Positions 24,834 to 36,395 are shown, numbered from the stretch's first letter. The stretch: 64,000 nucleotides of DNA from Vicugna pacos (GCF_048564905.1 NC_133021.1:10619501-10683500); one strand, 5' to 3'. Numbers and translations: made by a program. The notes: a model not told the origin generated them from the letters alone.

Positions 24834-26819
24834 TACAGGTAACAATCTTGAATGGGTCAGAAAAAAAATTACATGAAGAACAAATCTGGCCAAAGGATAT
24901 AAGAGTGCTCCTTGGACTATTTGCAGTTTTGCAACTCTTGAAAATTGAAAATTAATTCCAAATAAAAAGCTGATGCTTAAATCCGATCTTGAGCGTCTGC
25001 AGGCCCAGGCTTTCAAGCCTTAGTCGGCAACACAGTGTGACTGGGAGAGGGCTGGACCAGTGTGGAGTCCAGGAGAGGACCGATTCCAATTTTCTCCAGT
25101 ATCCCCTTAGTTCTAGAAGCTTTCTTAGGCCCTAGCACAGTGGGGATGGAAACCAGCAGTATCCTGGAGCTTACAGAGGGGAGAGGGAGGCCGACCACAA
25201 ACCAGAAAGTACACAACAGTTGAAAGCTGTAAGAAAGATGTTCAAAAAGGTATAAGAAAGTAAAACGTGCATCCTGTGAGGAAGTAAAATCTGAGCAGGA
25301 CACGCGGGGGTGGTCCAGATGGTCTGGTGGATGCTTTTGCTCTGGAGCAGGAAGCCAGGGAGGGGCAGGGGCTTGAGCAGTTAGGTGAAGGGGTGCCATG
25401 CTCAGGTCTGGGGCACCATCCCCACAGCTGTTTCTTCCATGTGGACTTCATGCTCCCTCCAAGTTCAGGTCGGCTCCCTCTGGCCCTGACGGACATGCCT
25501 GGGTCTGGCTGGCTGTGTGCTCTGATCCTGGGCTTCCCACTTGCCCTCACCTGGCCTTGCCCCTGCACCCAAGGCCAGGTTTCTCTTCTGGAGAAGAGGC
25601 CATGTTCTAAAGCTGCAGCCTCACCAGTGCCCATCTGCAGCCTTCAGGGGACCTCAGCCCCTTGAAAAAGAATCTCCTTGGCTATGTCTTTGGGGAGCTG
25701 ATGGGGTTTCTGTAGGCAGCCTCAGGATCTTGGATGTATTCCAAGGAGGGAGGAGACTGGCCCTCTAGAGGAGCGATGTGACCCCAGAGCATTAGGGCCC
25801 ACTGGCTCCCCTTTGGCCCTGGTGCCAGTGAGAAGACATAAATCCCCAGAGGCCCCAACAAGGGCAGCCCCTCCCTCATTGAAACACAGCTTGCAGGGAC
25901 CACTCCTAGAGGCCGAGGGCCACCAGCTTTGTGGCCAAGAGGCTCTGGAATCAGAAATCAGAAATCCTGCCCCTGCCCTTTGTTGTGATGTGGCCTGACT
26001 CAGCCTCCGTCTCTCAGCCCCTGACTCAGGGCCTCAATCACGGGATGTTGAGGGGGGACCACAGGTGGTAGCTCACCCTGCACGTGGTGAGCATTTTATT
26101 GTCCCTTCTGCTGTGCTGTTTGTTACCATTACACTGTCATCCTCCAAGGAGACCAACACCTCGTGGAGGAGGGGTGGTCACTGGTTGTGGACCCTCTGCC
26201 CTTGGCGCTGGGAGGAGCCTTGAGTGCAGTAAGCATCCAGCAAGTTCCCAGGTGCTGAGGCTGTCCTGGGCTCTGACCCTCAGTGGGCCCTACACCCGAC
26301 CCCACCTGGCCCAGCCTGGCCTCCTGCTCCCCAGAACCCCCAGGGGCCCACTCATTCAGGAGCACAGGCCGGACATGTTCCCACCCGCAGCCCGTTCTTC
26401 CTCTGCGGGGCCTTCTGCAGGTCCCTTTCCAATCTATGCTGGCTCCCATTTTACTCCCTGTCATGGCTGAATTGATGCACAGACTCACAAAAGAACAGGA
26501 AGAATGCGATCAGATTAAGTCTTCCCAGGAGAATAACACAGCCTGTCGCCCTTTATGAGCACATCTCCACCGGACCGATATTAGGGCCTGTGACCGGAAC
26601 TCTGCCAGCGCAGGGGCCAGGTTCTGGGGCCGGGGGGAGCCACAGAGTGCGTGCGGAGAGGCTAGTAAAGCTCCTAAAGGGCTTTGCAGCTCCAATCCCA
26701 CAGTCAGCGTTCCCTCTGGTCAGGGCCTCCCGGCTGCATATCATTTCCTGGACATCTTAGTGAAACAAGCCTTGGCTCACAATGGCACGTTGTTATTTCA
26801 CTTCAGGGACCCCGGTGGG

Positions 26820-26940
26820 ACCGTGGGAAGCCGGGAGGCAGGCGCCGGCGCCGCGCGGAGCCCCCAGGAAAGTGCAATGGCGCCATCTGGTGGCCTCAGG
26901 GGGCGGCTGCGGACATCGGCGCGCTGCGACCCTGGATCTT
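26820..26940. promoter_or_regulatory. CpG-dense islet
   Basis: CpG dinucleotides are frequent here ('ggcgccggcgccgcgcggag', 'catcggcgcgctgcgacc') in contrast to the surroundings. It overlaps the CTCF motif. No transcript structure is visible. Confidence 0.5.
26879..26896 (-). promoter_or_regulatory. Candidate CTCF site
   Basis: The minus strand reads AGGCCACCAGATGGCGCC. Its core CCACCAGATGGCG satisfies CCASYAGRKGGCR at every position. The surrounding CpG islet is typical of constitutive CTCF sites. Binding is inference. Confidence 0.6.
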
Positions 26941-27322
26941 CCTTTCTAGGGAAAACGTGGTCTTGCCTGATCTTTGGTCACGGTGCAGTGATACCGCTTC
27001 GGGTGCTTCTTAGACAACTCGAGTGGCTACCAATGCCACATCATTAAGAGAAGTAGAGGCCAAGACATATACAGAGGGTGGACCTGTTCAGCTTGTGTGC
27101 TGATGAGGGACCAGAAGGGTCGCTGGAGTGGTATTCCGAGGACTCCCAGGTGGTGGAGCCTCGTGCAAGACCCCTCAGGGGTCTCAGGGCCTGCTTCCCT
27201 AGGCTAGAGCCGGCCAGCCCAGGGACCCTGTATGCTGGGTGTGCAGGCAGATTAGCAAAGCTGTCATGGGAACAAATAGAGGGAAAATCTGTGTTCTTTC
27301 AAGAAAAGACCATAACTGAGCA

Positions 27323-27475
27323 TAGGTTCTCAGAACTGAGCATGCATCAGTGTCACCTGGAGGGCTTGCAAGGACTCCTGGGCCACATCTGGAGTCTCTG
27401 AGAATCCGCGTTTCTGTCATGTTTCTTGGTGTCGGTTGCTGTTGCTGGTTTAGGGCCCCACTCTGAAACCCACGG
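27323..27475 (+). mobile_element. MER5-type hAT-Charlie DNA transposon relic
   Basis: The element shows 'aggttctcagaactgagcat', 'atcagtgtcacctggagggc', 'tggagtctctgagaatccgc' and an end with 'actctgaaacccacgg'. It is diverged but co-linear with MER5A. Confidence 0.6.
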
Positions 27476-28033
27476 CTTAAGATTAATAGTTATTTGGGCT
27501 GGACTGCTCCTTCCTAACATTTGGAAAGCTCCCGTGGTCTACACTTATCTCTCTTCAGTTATATTGGCAGGGCCTCAGTCTGGGAACTCTTTTAAGAAAA
27601 GCCAAGGAGAAGCTGGGGGAATGTGGGAGAGGAGATAAGATAGAGCAGAACAGCAGGGCTGTTTTTCCCACCCCCATGCTCTTGCATGCCAGGATCCACC
27701 GGGAGACAAAGTTGGGCCCAGCCTGACCTGCCAATGCTGCGAAAGCCCTTGTTTCAAACCGTAGTGTGGAGCCAGTCAATGAAGTTAGGAAAACTACCAT
27801 CAACATTCATGGACAACTTTAGATCATCTCTGCAAAATAAACGTTCCTGGGTTTTCCATAACCTTTAAAGAAGGACTTGTATTGGGGACATTTCAAGTTA
27901 GAGATTTATTGACACAGATGGGGAGCTTCAGCACTGGTTCAACCAGCATCATTCCATGGCAGCGAGGTTTTCTCAGCCTGCAGTCTTGAGCTGTGGGGCT
28001 TCAGCCGAATCCCAGTTTAATAAGCCAGTATTT

Positions 28034-28245
28034 GCATTCAGCCAGTCAGAAGTGAGCAGTATAGTTAGTACTAGCCTATCACATTCTGATAAACCAGACT
28101 GCCAGTATATTCAGCCAATCAGAAGTGAGCATTGCCCTGAGCCCATTATAGGCAAATCACACCACAAATGCATTCAGCCAATCCTGCCACCCCTCCAATC
28201 AAAGTCAATCAAACCGCAAATGAATTGACCCAATAGGAAGTAATC
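28034..28245 (+). repeat. CCAAT-rich diverged direct repeats
   Basis: Related units start near 28034, 28108, 28170 and 28221. They read GCATTCAGCCAGTCAGAAGT, ATATTCAGCCAATCAGAAGT, GCATTCAGCCAATCCTG and TGAATTGACCCAATAGGAAG, each containing or resembling a CCAAT box. Spacing is about 74, 62 and 51 bases. I cannot assign a repeat family or a gene. Confidence 0.6.
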
Positions 28246-28319
28246 AATGGTCTGCGCTCCCACCCACCGGAATCCACAACATTGCTTATACTTGGAAGTC
28301 AAGAACTGGGTCTCAGATG

Positions 28320-29250
28320 ATATGGCCCTTAACTGCATCACAGATCAGTTGAAAAGTGATTTGGTTGTAACTAGAAACTAACTGTTCATTACAAATATAC
28401 ATACACCACAAAAATGTATACAAGCAAGACAAAAGCTAATCCTCTCAGATGTGACTTATTCATCAGCCCAACAGACACTGTGCCTAGGGCCCAAGGAAAT
28501 GTTTTATTTTAAAATAAGGGGGGGAAATGGACATGTCCTGGTTTAGATTCATCTTTATACTAACACAGTAGCAAAAAGGATTTTTGTTTTTGCTTTTTGT
28601 TTTGTTTTTCATGGAGGAAGGGGCCGGCAGAGGTAAAAAGTGCCAGGCCCCATGAAAGTGATGTGTCAGAGAAATGGGCAGAATTAGATGGTCCTGAGGG
28701 CCTGAACAGCACTAACCATCTGTAGTCTCCTGCAACCTTTCTCTTCCCCTTCCATTATTACAAAAGACAGTAAACTGGAGAAAAGAATGTATTTGTCTGG
28801 ACTCTTGCTTTCAAGTAACCGCCTCCCCTCGCCCAAAACAAAAACTCAAACTGGCTTAAGCAAAAGAGGGAGGTTTTTAATTCTTGCACCTGAACACTTT
28901 AGGGATAGCTGGCTTCAGGCACAGCTGGATTCAGGAACTCAGAGCCACTAGGGTCCTCTGTCTCTCCCTCTCTTAGCTCCGGTTCCGTTTCTGGCCTTCC
29001 TCTGTAGCTGCAGGGCGGCAGCAGTCTCCCCACACTCACTTCCACCGGCCTCTTTTCAGTCTTCTTAGATTCATTCTGTCTCCACCAACTCCTGCTCTGA
29101 CCGGCTTAGGTCTGGGTCACCCGCCCCCTCAAACCACCTGGGGCGTCCTGCACTCGGAATAGCCAGTGCGGTGGCCTTGCTGCACGTGCCCATGCTGAGC
29201 AGCCTCTGCATCCATCAGCTTATGGGGACCACCCAACAAACCCTGGGGAC
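28320..29250. other. Intergenic sequence, partly repeat-like
   Basis: The stretch 28800-29160 ('gctggcttcaggcacagctg', 'gattcaggaactcagagcca', then CT-rich blocks) resembles an old interspersed repeat, but I cannot name it. There is no gene. Confidence 0.4.
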
Positions 29251-29254
29251 CAGG

Positions 29255-29400
29255 GTCTTTTTATCCCCCGTTTCCCAGATGAGGAGACTGAGGCCCAGAG
29301 AGGCTCAACTCACCCAAGATCACCTGCCTGCAAAGCAGCACAGCCAGAACACAAAGCCAGAATCTCCAGACTCCAGGTGTGTGTTCTGCCCCTTTACAGC
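29255..29400 (-). repeat. MIR relic
   Basis: Antisense MIR core: 'cccccgtttcccagatgagg', 'agactgaggcccagagaggc' and 'caagatcacctgcctgcaaa'. Confidence 0.8.
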
Positions 29401-30156
29401 TGTCTCCTTGCATTGTGAGAATTGAGGAGAGAAAATGATGACAGACCCAAGAGAGGTGTCAGGGACAAAATTCAAAGGGCTGGAAAACCCCGAACCAGCT
29501 TTTACCATGGCCCTTACTGGTCACTTCACTGCTGGGAGCTTAAGAAACTTCCTTCCAGGGTAAGGCTTTTTCATGTCTTCCAACTGTACTCATACCCATA
29601 TCACCCTTGCAATTTTGCCTCTTGTATTATTGCTTATTTTTCCTAAGTCAACACACCTATTAGACATGGACTTCATTTTTTTTTAATTTTTTTAACTGAA
29701 GTATACTCAGTTTACAATGTGCTAGTCTCTGGTGTACAGCATGGTGATTCAGTTATACACACACATATGTATTCCTTTTCATATTTTTCAGTGTAAGTGG
29801 TTACAAGATATTGAATATAGTTCCCTGTGCTGTACAATAGGACCTTGTTGTTTATCTATTTTACATATACCAGTTAGCATCTGCAAATCCTAAACCCCTA
29901 TTTTATCCTTCCCCCTCATCTCCCCACTGGGGAGTTTGTTTTCTATGTCTGTGAATATCTTTCTATTTTATAAATAAGTTCATTTGTGTCATTTATTTTT
30001 AGATTCCACATATAAGTGATATCATACGATACTTGTCTTTCTCTTTCTGGCTTAACTTCATTTACTATGATAATCTCTAGCTCCATCCATGTTGCTGCAA
30101 ATGGCATGATTTTATTCTTTTTATGGCTGAGTAGTATTCCACTGTGTATATATAAA

Positions 30157-30270
30157 GTGCAGTGAATGGATTGGGTGCTGTGGGCTGGGGTTTCATGGCA
30201 CAGGAGTCACGGGGTGTGGACGTGCAGCAGCACGGCTCCCAGGGTTAATGACAGCTCAATAAAGCACTGC

Positions 30271-30275
<5 letters not shown>
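30157..30275 (+). other. Non-L1 insertion within LINE-1, ends AATAAAGCACTGC
   Basis: The L1 consensus passes directly from 'ccactgtgtatatata' to 'cttctttatccagtcatctg'. Here GC-rich unique DNA ('gggtgctgtgggctggggtt') with AATAAA near its end intervenes. It looks like the 3' end of a retrotransposed transcript followed by an A/T tract, but no source gene is recognised. Confidence 0.55.

Positions 30276-30348
<73 letters not shown>
30276..30348. repeat. (TA)29 then (CA)n microsatellite
   Basis: An uninterrupted run of about 58 TA bases is followed by CA units. It lies exactly where L1 normally has a short TATATA. Confidence 0.95.
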
Positions 30349-30950
30349 ACTTCTTTATCCAGTCATCTGTCGATGGACATTTAGGCTACTTCCATGTCTT
30401 GGCTATTGCAAATAGTGCTGCTATGAACATTGGGTGCATGTATCTTTTCACATTAGAGTTCCCTCTGGATATATGCCCAGGAGTGAGATTGCTGGATCAT
30501 ATGGTAAGTTTACTTTTAGTTTTTTGAGGAATCTCCGTACTGTTTTCCATAATGACTGCACCAAACTGCATTTCCACCAACAGTGTAGAAGGGTTCCCTT
30601 TTCTCCATATGCTATCCAGCATTTATCATTTGTAGACTTTTCAATAATAGCCACTCTGACCAGTGCTACCTCATTGTAGTTTTGAATTGCATTTCTCTGA
30701 TAATTAGCAATATTGAACACTTTTTCATCCACTGACTGGCTATCTGTATGTCTTCATTAGAGAATTGTCTGTTTAGGTTTTCTGCCCATTTTTTGACTGA
30801 GTTGTTTGCTTTTTTGTTATTTGTTATTGAGTTGTATGAGCTATTTACATATTCTGGAAATTAAGCCCTTGTCAGTAGCACTGTTTGCAAATATTTTCTC
30901 CCATTCTGTAGGTTGTCTTTTGTTTTGTTTATAGTTTCATTTATATATGG

Positions 30951-33043
30951 ATTTAAAACATCACATTCATATCACAATTGTAAATCAAACTGGGATCACT
31001 TGCCTCTAATAAAAATTAATTTCAAAATCAACTGGGAAATCTTAAACTTAAAAATGGTCGTCTGCACACCATTCAATCTCACATCCCAGGCAGGGTCCCA
31101 GGCTCTCTCTGGGGAATCCAAGCTGGCTGGTCTCACTGGAGCACAGGCAACCACTGTGCCATTCTGCTACACTTCTTTCCAGGGGCTAGGCCACCAGTGC
31201 AGACTAAACGGCCATCCCACTGCCCTCACCCTGAAGCTCCACTCCTCCCCCTCCCTCTCAAGGGTTGGGATGCCCTTGTGGGACTCTGAAGTCAAGACCA
31301 TGTATGTGGGCTTAATTTCATCTTTCTTGGACAGCAGTACAGAAAGGGCGTGTCTGCCAGGAAGCAGTTGTGGCCCTTGCCCTCTCCTCTTGCCACTGGA
31401 CAGCTCTGCTCCTCTGTTCTCAGCACTGCTCCACAGCTGAGAATTGGTCCAGCCAATGCTCCATGCTTCCCGTCTGTCCAGGAAGAGAGCTCAGGGCTGG
31501 GGTTCCTGGGCAGAGAGTCTGGAGGACGAGGTGAGGAGGTAGACTCTTACAGCCAAAGCTTGTGACAAAAAAATCCAGAATCCCAAGGAAGACGGGTCTT
31601 GTTCAGGAAGAGCCAGAATTATCAGAAATCCTCCCTAACCAAAAATATGACCCCTCCCTCCACACTTTGCTTTTGTTCCTTCGGGTAAGATCTCCACATT
31701 TCACAGACTGTTCTTTATAAGAGCTATCTGGTGTGTGCATGGGCCCAAACTCACCAAACCCTACACGTTAAATGAGTGCAGTGTATTGTGTATCAATTAT
31801 AGCTCAATAAGCTTTTAAAAAGAGAGCTAAATGGAACAATCTCGCCATTCCTCTGCAGCCCAGTGCTGATGGCAAGGGTGTGGGTCACACACACGGGTGC
31901 ACAGAAAACGAGAGGAAATAACCCCTCTCGGGGCAGCACGCCCGCGGCAGACGGCACAGTGTTCGCCCGACATTTCTCATTCTTTCCCTTTCACTGCAGC
32001 ATCGCCAAAGCACCATCCTGTGAGTGACCCGGGGAGCAGGCAAGCCTCAAGCCTCTTTCAACCTGGGGAGAAGAGAGACAGGGTGCATTTTTGCGGGTTG
32101 GTAGCTCCAGGTCTGCTTTTTTGGGGTTTATTTGGTGGTGGGGGGTTGCAGGCAAACCTGTGAGGCTAATGAAGAAAGTAGGCAGCTTTGGAATCTGTCT
32201 GCACTTCTGGACTTGCAATGAAAGCTAAACCCTTTTTCCCTTAAAAAAAAAAAAAGAGAGAGAGATCTGAGATCTTTTAGGAACAAGTCTAACTTATTGG
32301 GGTTTTTTTTGTTGTTGTTAGTCTAACTTATCAATAAGTCTTGTCTCATCCCTGAAATTCCAGAGCTGGGTGGCAAACTAGTCCCATGTCGAAACAGATC
32401 AACAGAGCCAGGCGTGAGCAGTCTGCACCACTGTTTCTTTTACTTCTGTAGAGCTCAGAGTTTCCAGCAGAGATTAAAGATGCCCACCTGGGCTGGGCCT
32501 CCACGGATTCTGCAGGAAGGCAGGCTGGTGTCCACTGCCCTGGGGACACCTACTGAGAGCTGCTGTCCTGCGCCAGCCAGAATGAAGGCTTAAGATATAG
32601 ATCAAGAGGGAAATCAAGTTCTAAGGCTGCCATCCAGTGTGAGTCTTCTCCAGAGCCTCTCCTGGGTCCTACCACGGACCTCAACTATAGGCACATGGTG
32701 GTTTCTCCTCTAAACAGGGAAGAACTTTCTTACCTGTCAGGACAGTCAGAAGGTCCAAGATGTAAAGCACCGAAAGACTGGCCTGTTCTCGCTTGGTCAT
32801 CGTGAAAGTCTCATCCCTATCCGCCCAGTCTCGGAGATGGACAGAACCCAGGAGTTTCTCTTTTGCAGAAACCAAGCTGGCACGAACAAGCGCTCAGTTA
32901 AGAGCGGTTTAAAGTTTTTTGCTGACGTCTCCTGGAGGCCTGAGCTCTCTGCTTGCTCTGAAGTCATAACTGAACAATGCAGAGACTGACAACCTGCAGA
33001 CACCCAGGGCTGGAGAGAGCTAAGGGCGCCTGTTAGTCTGGGC
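30951..33043. other. Intergenic sequence
   Basis: No gene is recognised; the open frame 30913-31440 (plus) begins in the L1 and has no known domain. An old L1 tail lies at 31735-31825. A local repeat of 'gtctaacttat' occurs near 32287 and 32321. Confidence 0.5.
31735..31825 (+). mobile_element. Old LINE-1 3' tail
   Basis: The order 'aaactcaccaaaccctacac', 'gttaaatgagtgcagtgtat', 'tgtgtatcaattatagctca' and 'ataagcttttaaaaag' matches the 3' terminus of old L1M elements. Confidence 0.65.
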
Positions 33044-33253
33044 ATGATTTCTCACCCTTGGAGAACATCTCAGGCCAGAGAATTCCCAGGGTTGTGGGGA
33101 CCATTCTGGAACTGTGGGGTGTAGAGCACTCTCCATGGTTTCCACCCACTGGACCCAGCAGCTCTCCTCACCCAACTGTGATGACCAGAAACACCTCCAG
33201 ACACAGCCAGACGTCCCCTGGTATGCAAATCAAAACCAGCTGAGAACCGCTGA
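33044..33253 (-). mobile_element. MER20 hAT-Charlie DNA transposon relic
   Basis: Both ends are visible: 'atttctcacccttggagaac' at one and 'agctgagaaccgctga' at the other. Between them are 'ggttgtggggaccattctgg', 'acccactggacccagcagct' and 'cagacgtcccctggtatgca', in MER20 order. It appears nearly full length (about 210 bp). Confidence 0.75.
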
Positions 33254-33289
33254 CTGGGGCATGCTAGGATCCTACAGCGGCTGTTAAAA

Positions 33290-33765
33290 ATAACCACACG
33301 TTTAATGTCCTAAAACTGCATGGATTTATTATCCTAAGTCCTGGAGGTCAGCAGTCCAAACAGGTCTCAGTGGGGCTAAAAGCAAGGGGTCAGCAGGGCT
33401 GGGTGCCTCCTTCCCCCTCCAGGCTCTTGGGGAGAATCTGTTTTCTAGCTTTTTCCAGGTTCAAGGAGACGCCTGCATCCCTGGACTTATGGCCCCTGCC
33501 TCCACATTAAAACCCTGCAGTGACTGGTGGGGCCTTTCTCACCCCGCATCTGTCTTTTGTAGTCAAATCTCCCTCCCTGTTTAAGCTGTTTAAGGACCAT
33601 GTGATCACACTGGACCCACCTGCATAACACAGGATAATCTTGCCATTTCTAGATGTCTAATCACATCTGCAAAGCCCCTTTTACCACCTGAGGCCACAGA
33701 GCCAAGATGCGGGGGAGTCTGACATGGACATTTTGGGGGCCATTGCTCAGCCTGCACCAGAAGTG
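33290..33765 (-). mobile_element. MaLR/MLT1-like LTR, fossil
   Basis: The antisense order 'ctaaaactgcatggatttat', 'tcctggaggtcagcagtcca', 'gcaaggggtcagcagggctg', 'gataatcttgccatttctag' and 'acattttgggggccattgct' matches an old mammalian LTR of the MaLR group. The exact subfamily is uncertain, and only LTR sequence is seen. Confidence 0.55.
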
Positions 33766-35524
33766 CCAATGTGATCGGTTCCAGCGGGTCTGAGTGCACA
33801 AATGAGCTGACAGCCAGTGGGTGGTGGGGACATGCTTTCACTGAAAGGGATGTGGGGACAGCAGCATCCATGTCCCAAAACCTTATGTGGCCCAAACAAG
33901 TCTCATCTGTAAACTGATCTGGACCCTCGAGCTGCCTATTCACAGACCCTGACTCACCCCTTTCATTTTACTGTGAGGACCTGTGGTACCCAAGAAGGCA
34001 GTGGCCATTCCAGACCCCACGGGAGTGAGGGGCCAGGCTGGAGCCAGCCCCATGTGCTTTCATCCTGGACACAAGTCCTGGTTCCCCATCCACCCCCAAA
34101 GGAGAACATTTCCAACAGTGGGACCTCCAGCTGTGCGTCAGGTCTGGTGAGAAACAGTGGCCGCATGGCCGTCTACAGTGCACATCGCTCAGGAGACACG
34201 AGGACCTGGAGCGTCAGCCAGGGAGCCCGCCTGGCCTGAGGGACTGGACGTCAGAGCAGCGTGGGGACCACGACTCTGCCAGGAGCTGACAGTCAGTCGT
34301 CCCCGACTCGGAAGGTGAGACCTGAGTCTGGCTCTGTAAGGATACAGGGCATCCATGAAGAAAACTGAAAAGAAATGTCCCGTTAATGGGCTTTAAGTTC
34401 TAAAAAATCAGGTTCATTTGGGCAGGGATGGGAAGGGAAGAAAGAAACTCTCGAATAGACTGGGGTCTCCAGAGGAGATGGGGGTGTGCCCCATCCCAGC
34501 CTGGAGTTTCCAGACAAGGAAAGGCCCCAAAGAGCCCCCCACGCTCCAGACCACAGGAGACAGGTAGATGGGGATGCCAGGGCCCACCCCACAGGAACCC
34601 CCATGGGAATCAAATGATTCTGTGTGGCCAGGAGTATCCAGGACTCAGGCAGACAGAGGATGCCCGCAGGCCCCAGCGTCGCCTCCTGGTGGGGATCAAA
34701 GGGAAGGTATCAGTGGACAGCAGCCAGGCGGGGGCAGGAGATGGGACAGAAGGCACCCCTGCAGCCTTGTTGCCCACACAGCTGGCAAAGACCCTGACAG
34801 GACAATCAGATGTGTGAGCTGGTGCAAGTGTGGGCAGGACAGACCCAGGCCAAGAGCACGTGCTCCCTCCTGATCCCTCCTCACCGAGGCCCCTTCCTGC
34901 ACCATGCAAGCCCCAGAGCATAGACTTGATCCCAGAAAAAGAAAGAGGCACAAAAGAAAATCCTTATTTCTTTATGCAGCTTACATGGATTTAATGTATA
35001 TGGGTTTCACAGTAACTTTACAAATACAGTACATATACTTTGTTATATATTATATATTAGATCATGTGGATTTGACCTGCTTCTCTTGGTCACGAGAGAA
35101 CCCAGCAGACATTCCCCAAATCAAAGCACCCATGCTGCGTGTGAGTGGAGAGGAGGGAAGGAATGATGATTCACCAAGCCCATCCTTCAACTCGTGCTGC
35201 ACCAGGAGGATTCTCCCACAATCCTCCCCAGGACACGCCCTCCCAGAATCTGAACAGAACTTGAGCACTCAAGGACCAAAGGAGCACCTGCTCAGTCCCC
35301 GCCCTGTACGGCCTCCCCAGTGGGTGCTGCGGGCTGTGGGCAGTCAGGCCCAGGAAGTTCACCAGTTCTGCAGCCCACCAGCACACTGGGTGGAGAAGTG
35401 GCCTTCTAGAAAGCCTGAAGGTGACTTCTGTTTGGTGGGAAGGAGGGCTCAGTCAGATAAGCCAACTCCATGAAACAGAGCCAGTAGGTATAAAGTGAAG
35501 TCAGTCAGTCAGAGAAGGACTCTT
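33766..35524. other. Intergenic unique sequence
   Basis: No gene or repeat is recognised. The open frame at 34904-35473 (plus) is not similar to anything I know. Confidence 0.5.
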
Positions 35525-35665
35525 AAATCATGTTGCTTATATGTGGAATCTTAAAAAAAATTTTATTTACAAACCAGAAATAGACTCATAGACATGAAAA
35601 ACAAACTGTAGTTACAGGGGTGGGGTAAGCAGGGGAGGGATAGATCAGGAGTTTGGGATTAATAG
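35525..35665 (+). mobile_element. LINE-1 3' UTR, left part of a split copy
   Basis: The L1 3' UTR stretch 'gcttatatgtggaatcttaa', 'agactcatagacatgaaaaa' and 'caggagtttgggattaatag' stops abruptly and resumes at 36196. Confidence 0.82.
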
Positions 35666-36195
35666 ACATGGAAACAGCCTAAATGTCCATCAACAGATAA
35701 TTGGATAAATAAGTTGTGGTATATTTATACAATGGAATACTATTCAGCCATAAAAGACGACAACATAACGCCATTTGCAGCAACATGGATGTCCCTGGAA
35801 AATGTCATTCTAATTGAAGTAAGCCAGAAAGAGAAAGAAAAATACCTTATAAGATCGCTAATATGTGGAATCTTAAAAAAAAAAACATAAATACAAAACA
35901 GAAACAGATTCATAGACAAAGAATACAAACTTGTGGTTGTCAAGGCGGAGGGGGATGGGAAGGGACAGACTGGGATTTTAAAATTTGTAGATACTGACAG
36001 GCATATGCAGAATAGATAAACAAGATTATACTGTACTGCACAGGGAAATATATACAAGATCTTGTGGTAGCTCACAGCGAAAAAAACGTGACTATGAATA
36101 TATGTATGTTCATGTATAACTGAAAAACTGTGCTCTACACTGGAATTTGACACAACATTGTAAAATGACTATAACTCAATAAAAAAATGTTTAAA
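35666..36195 (+). mobile_element. 5'-truncated LINE-1 nested in another LINE-1
   Basis: The insert begins 'acatggaaacagcctaaatg' (ORF2 C-terminus) and runs through 'atactattcagccataaaag' to the 3' UTR end 'gactataactcaataaaaaa' and a short A-rich tail. Short flanking matches (AATAGAC left, AATAGAT right) may be the target-site duplication. It is the same subfamily as the copy at 57910-58785. Confidence 0.85.
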
Positions 36196-36395
36196 AAATA
36201 GATGCCCATTACTAAATATAAAATAGATAAACAAGTACCTCCTGTGTGGCACAGGGAACTACATTCAATTTCTTATAATGAGCTGTAATGGAAAATAATC
36301 TGAAAATATATATGTGTATATGTAATAAGCGCTTTGCTGTACACATGAAACTAACATTGAAAATCAACTACACTTCAATAAACATCAAGAATTAA
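36196..36395 (+). mobile_element. LINE-1 3' UTR, right part of a split copy
   Basis: This continues the element at 35525-35665 in order: 'ataaaatagataaacaagta', 'cacagggaactacattcaat', then 'aatcaactacacttcaataa'. Confidence 0.82.

Larger units (their letters stand above)
24840..27322. other. Intergenic sequence with CpG islet
   Basis: GC-rich unique DNA. The densest CpG cluster is at 26820-26940 and holds the CTCF motif. No convincing exon is seen among many overlapping open frames. Confidence 0.5.
29672..30950 (-). mobile_element. LINE-1 3' half with an internal insertion
   Basis: Antisense L1 runs from a T-rich start (the poly(A) end) through the 3' UTR ('ctgtacaataggaccttgtt') into ORF2. 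ORF2 C-terminal codons are clear on the minus strand ([20 protein letters not shown]). The 3' UTR belongs to the lineage-specific L1 type. About 120 bases of foreign sequence plus a (TA)n tract split the ORF2 C-terminus at 30157-30335. Confidence 0.9.
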
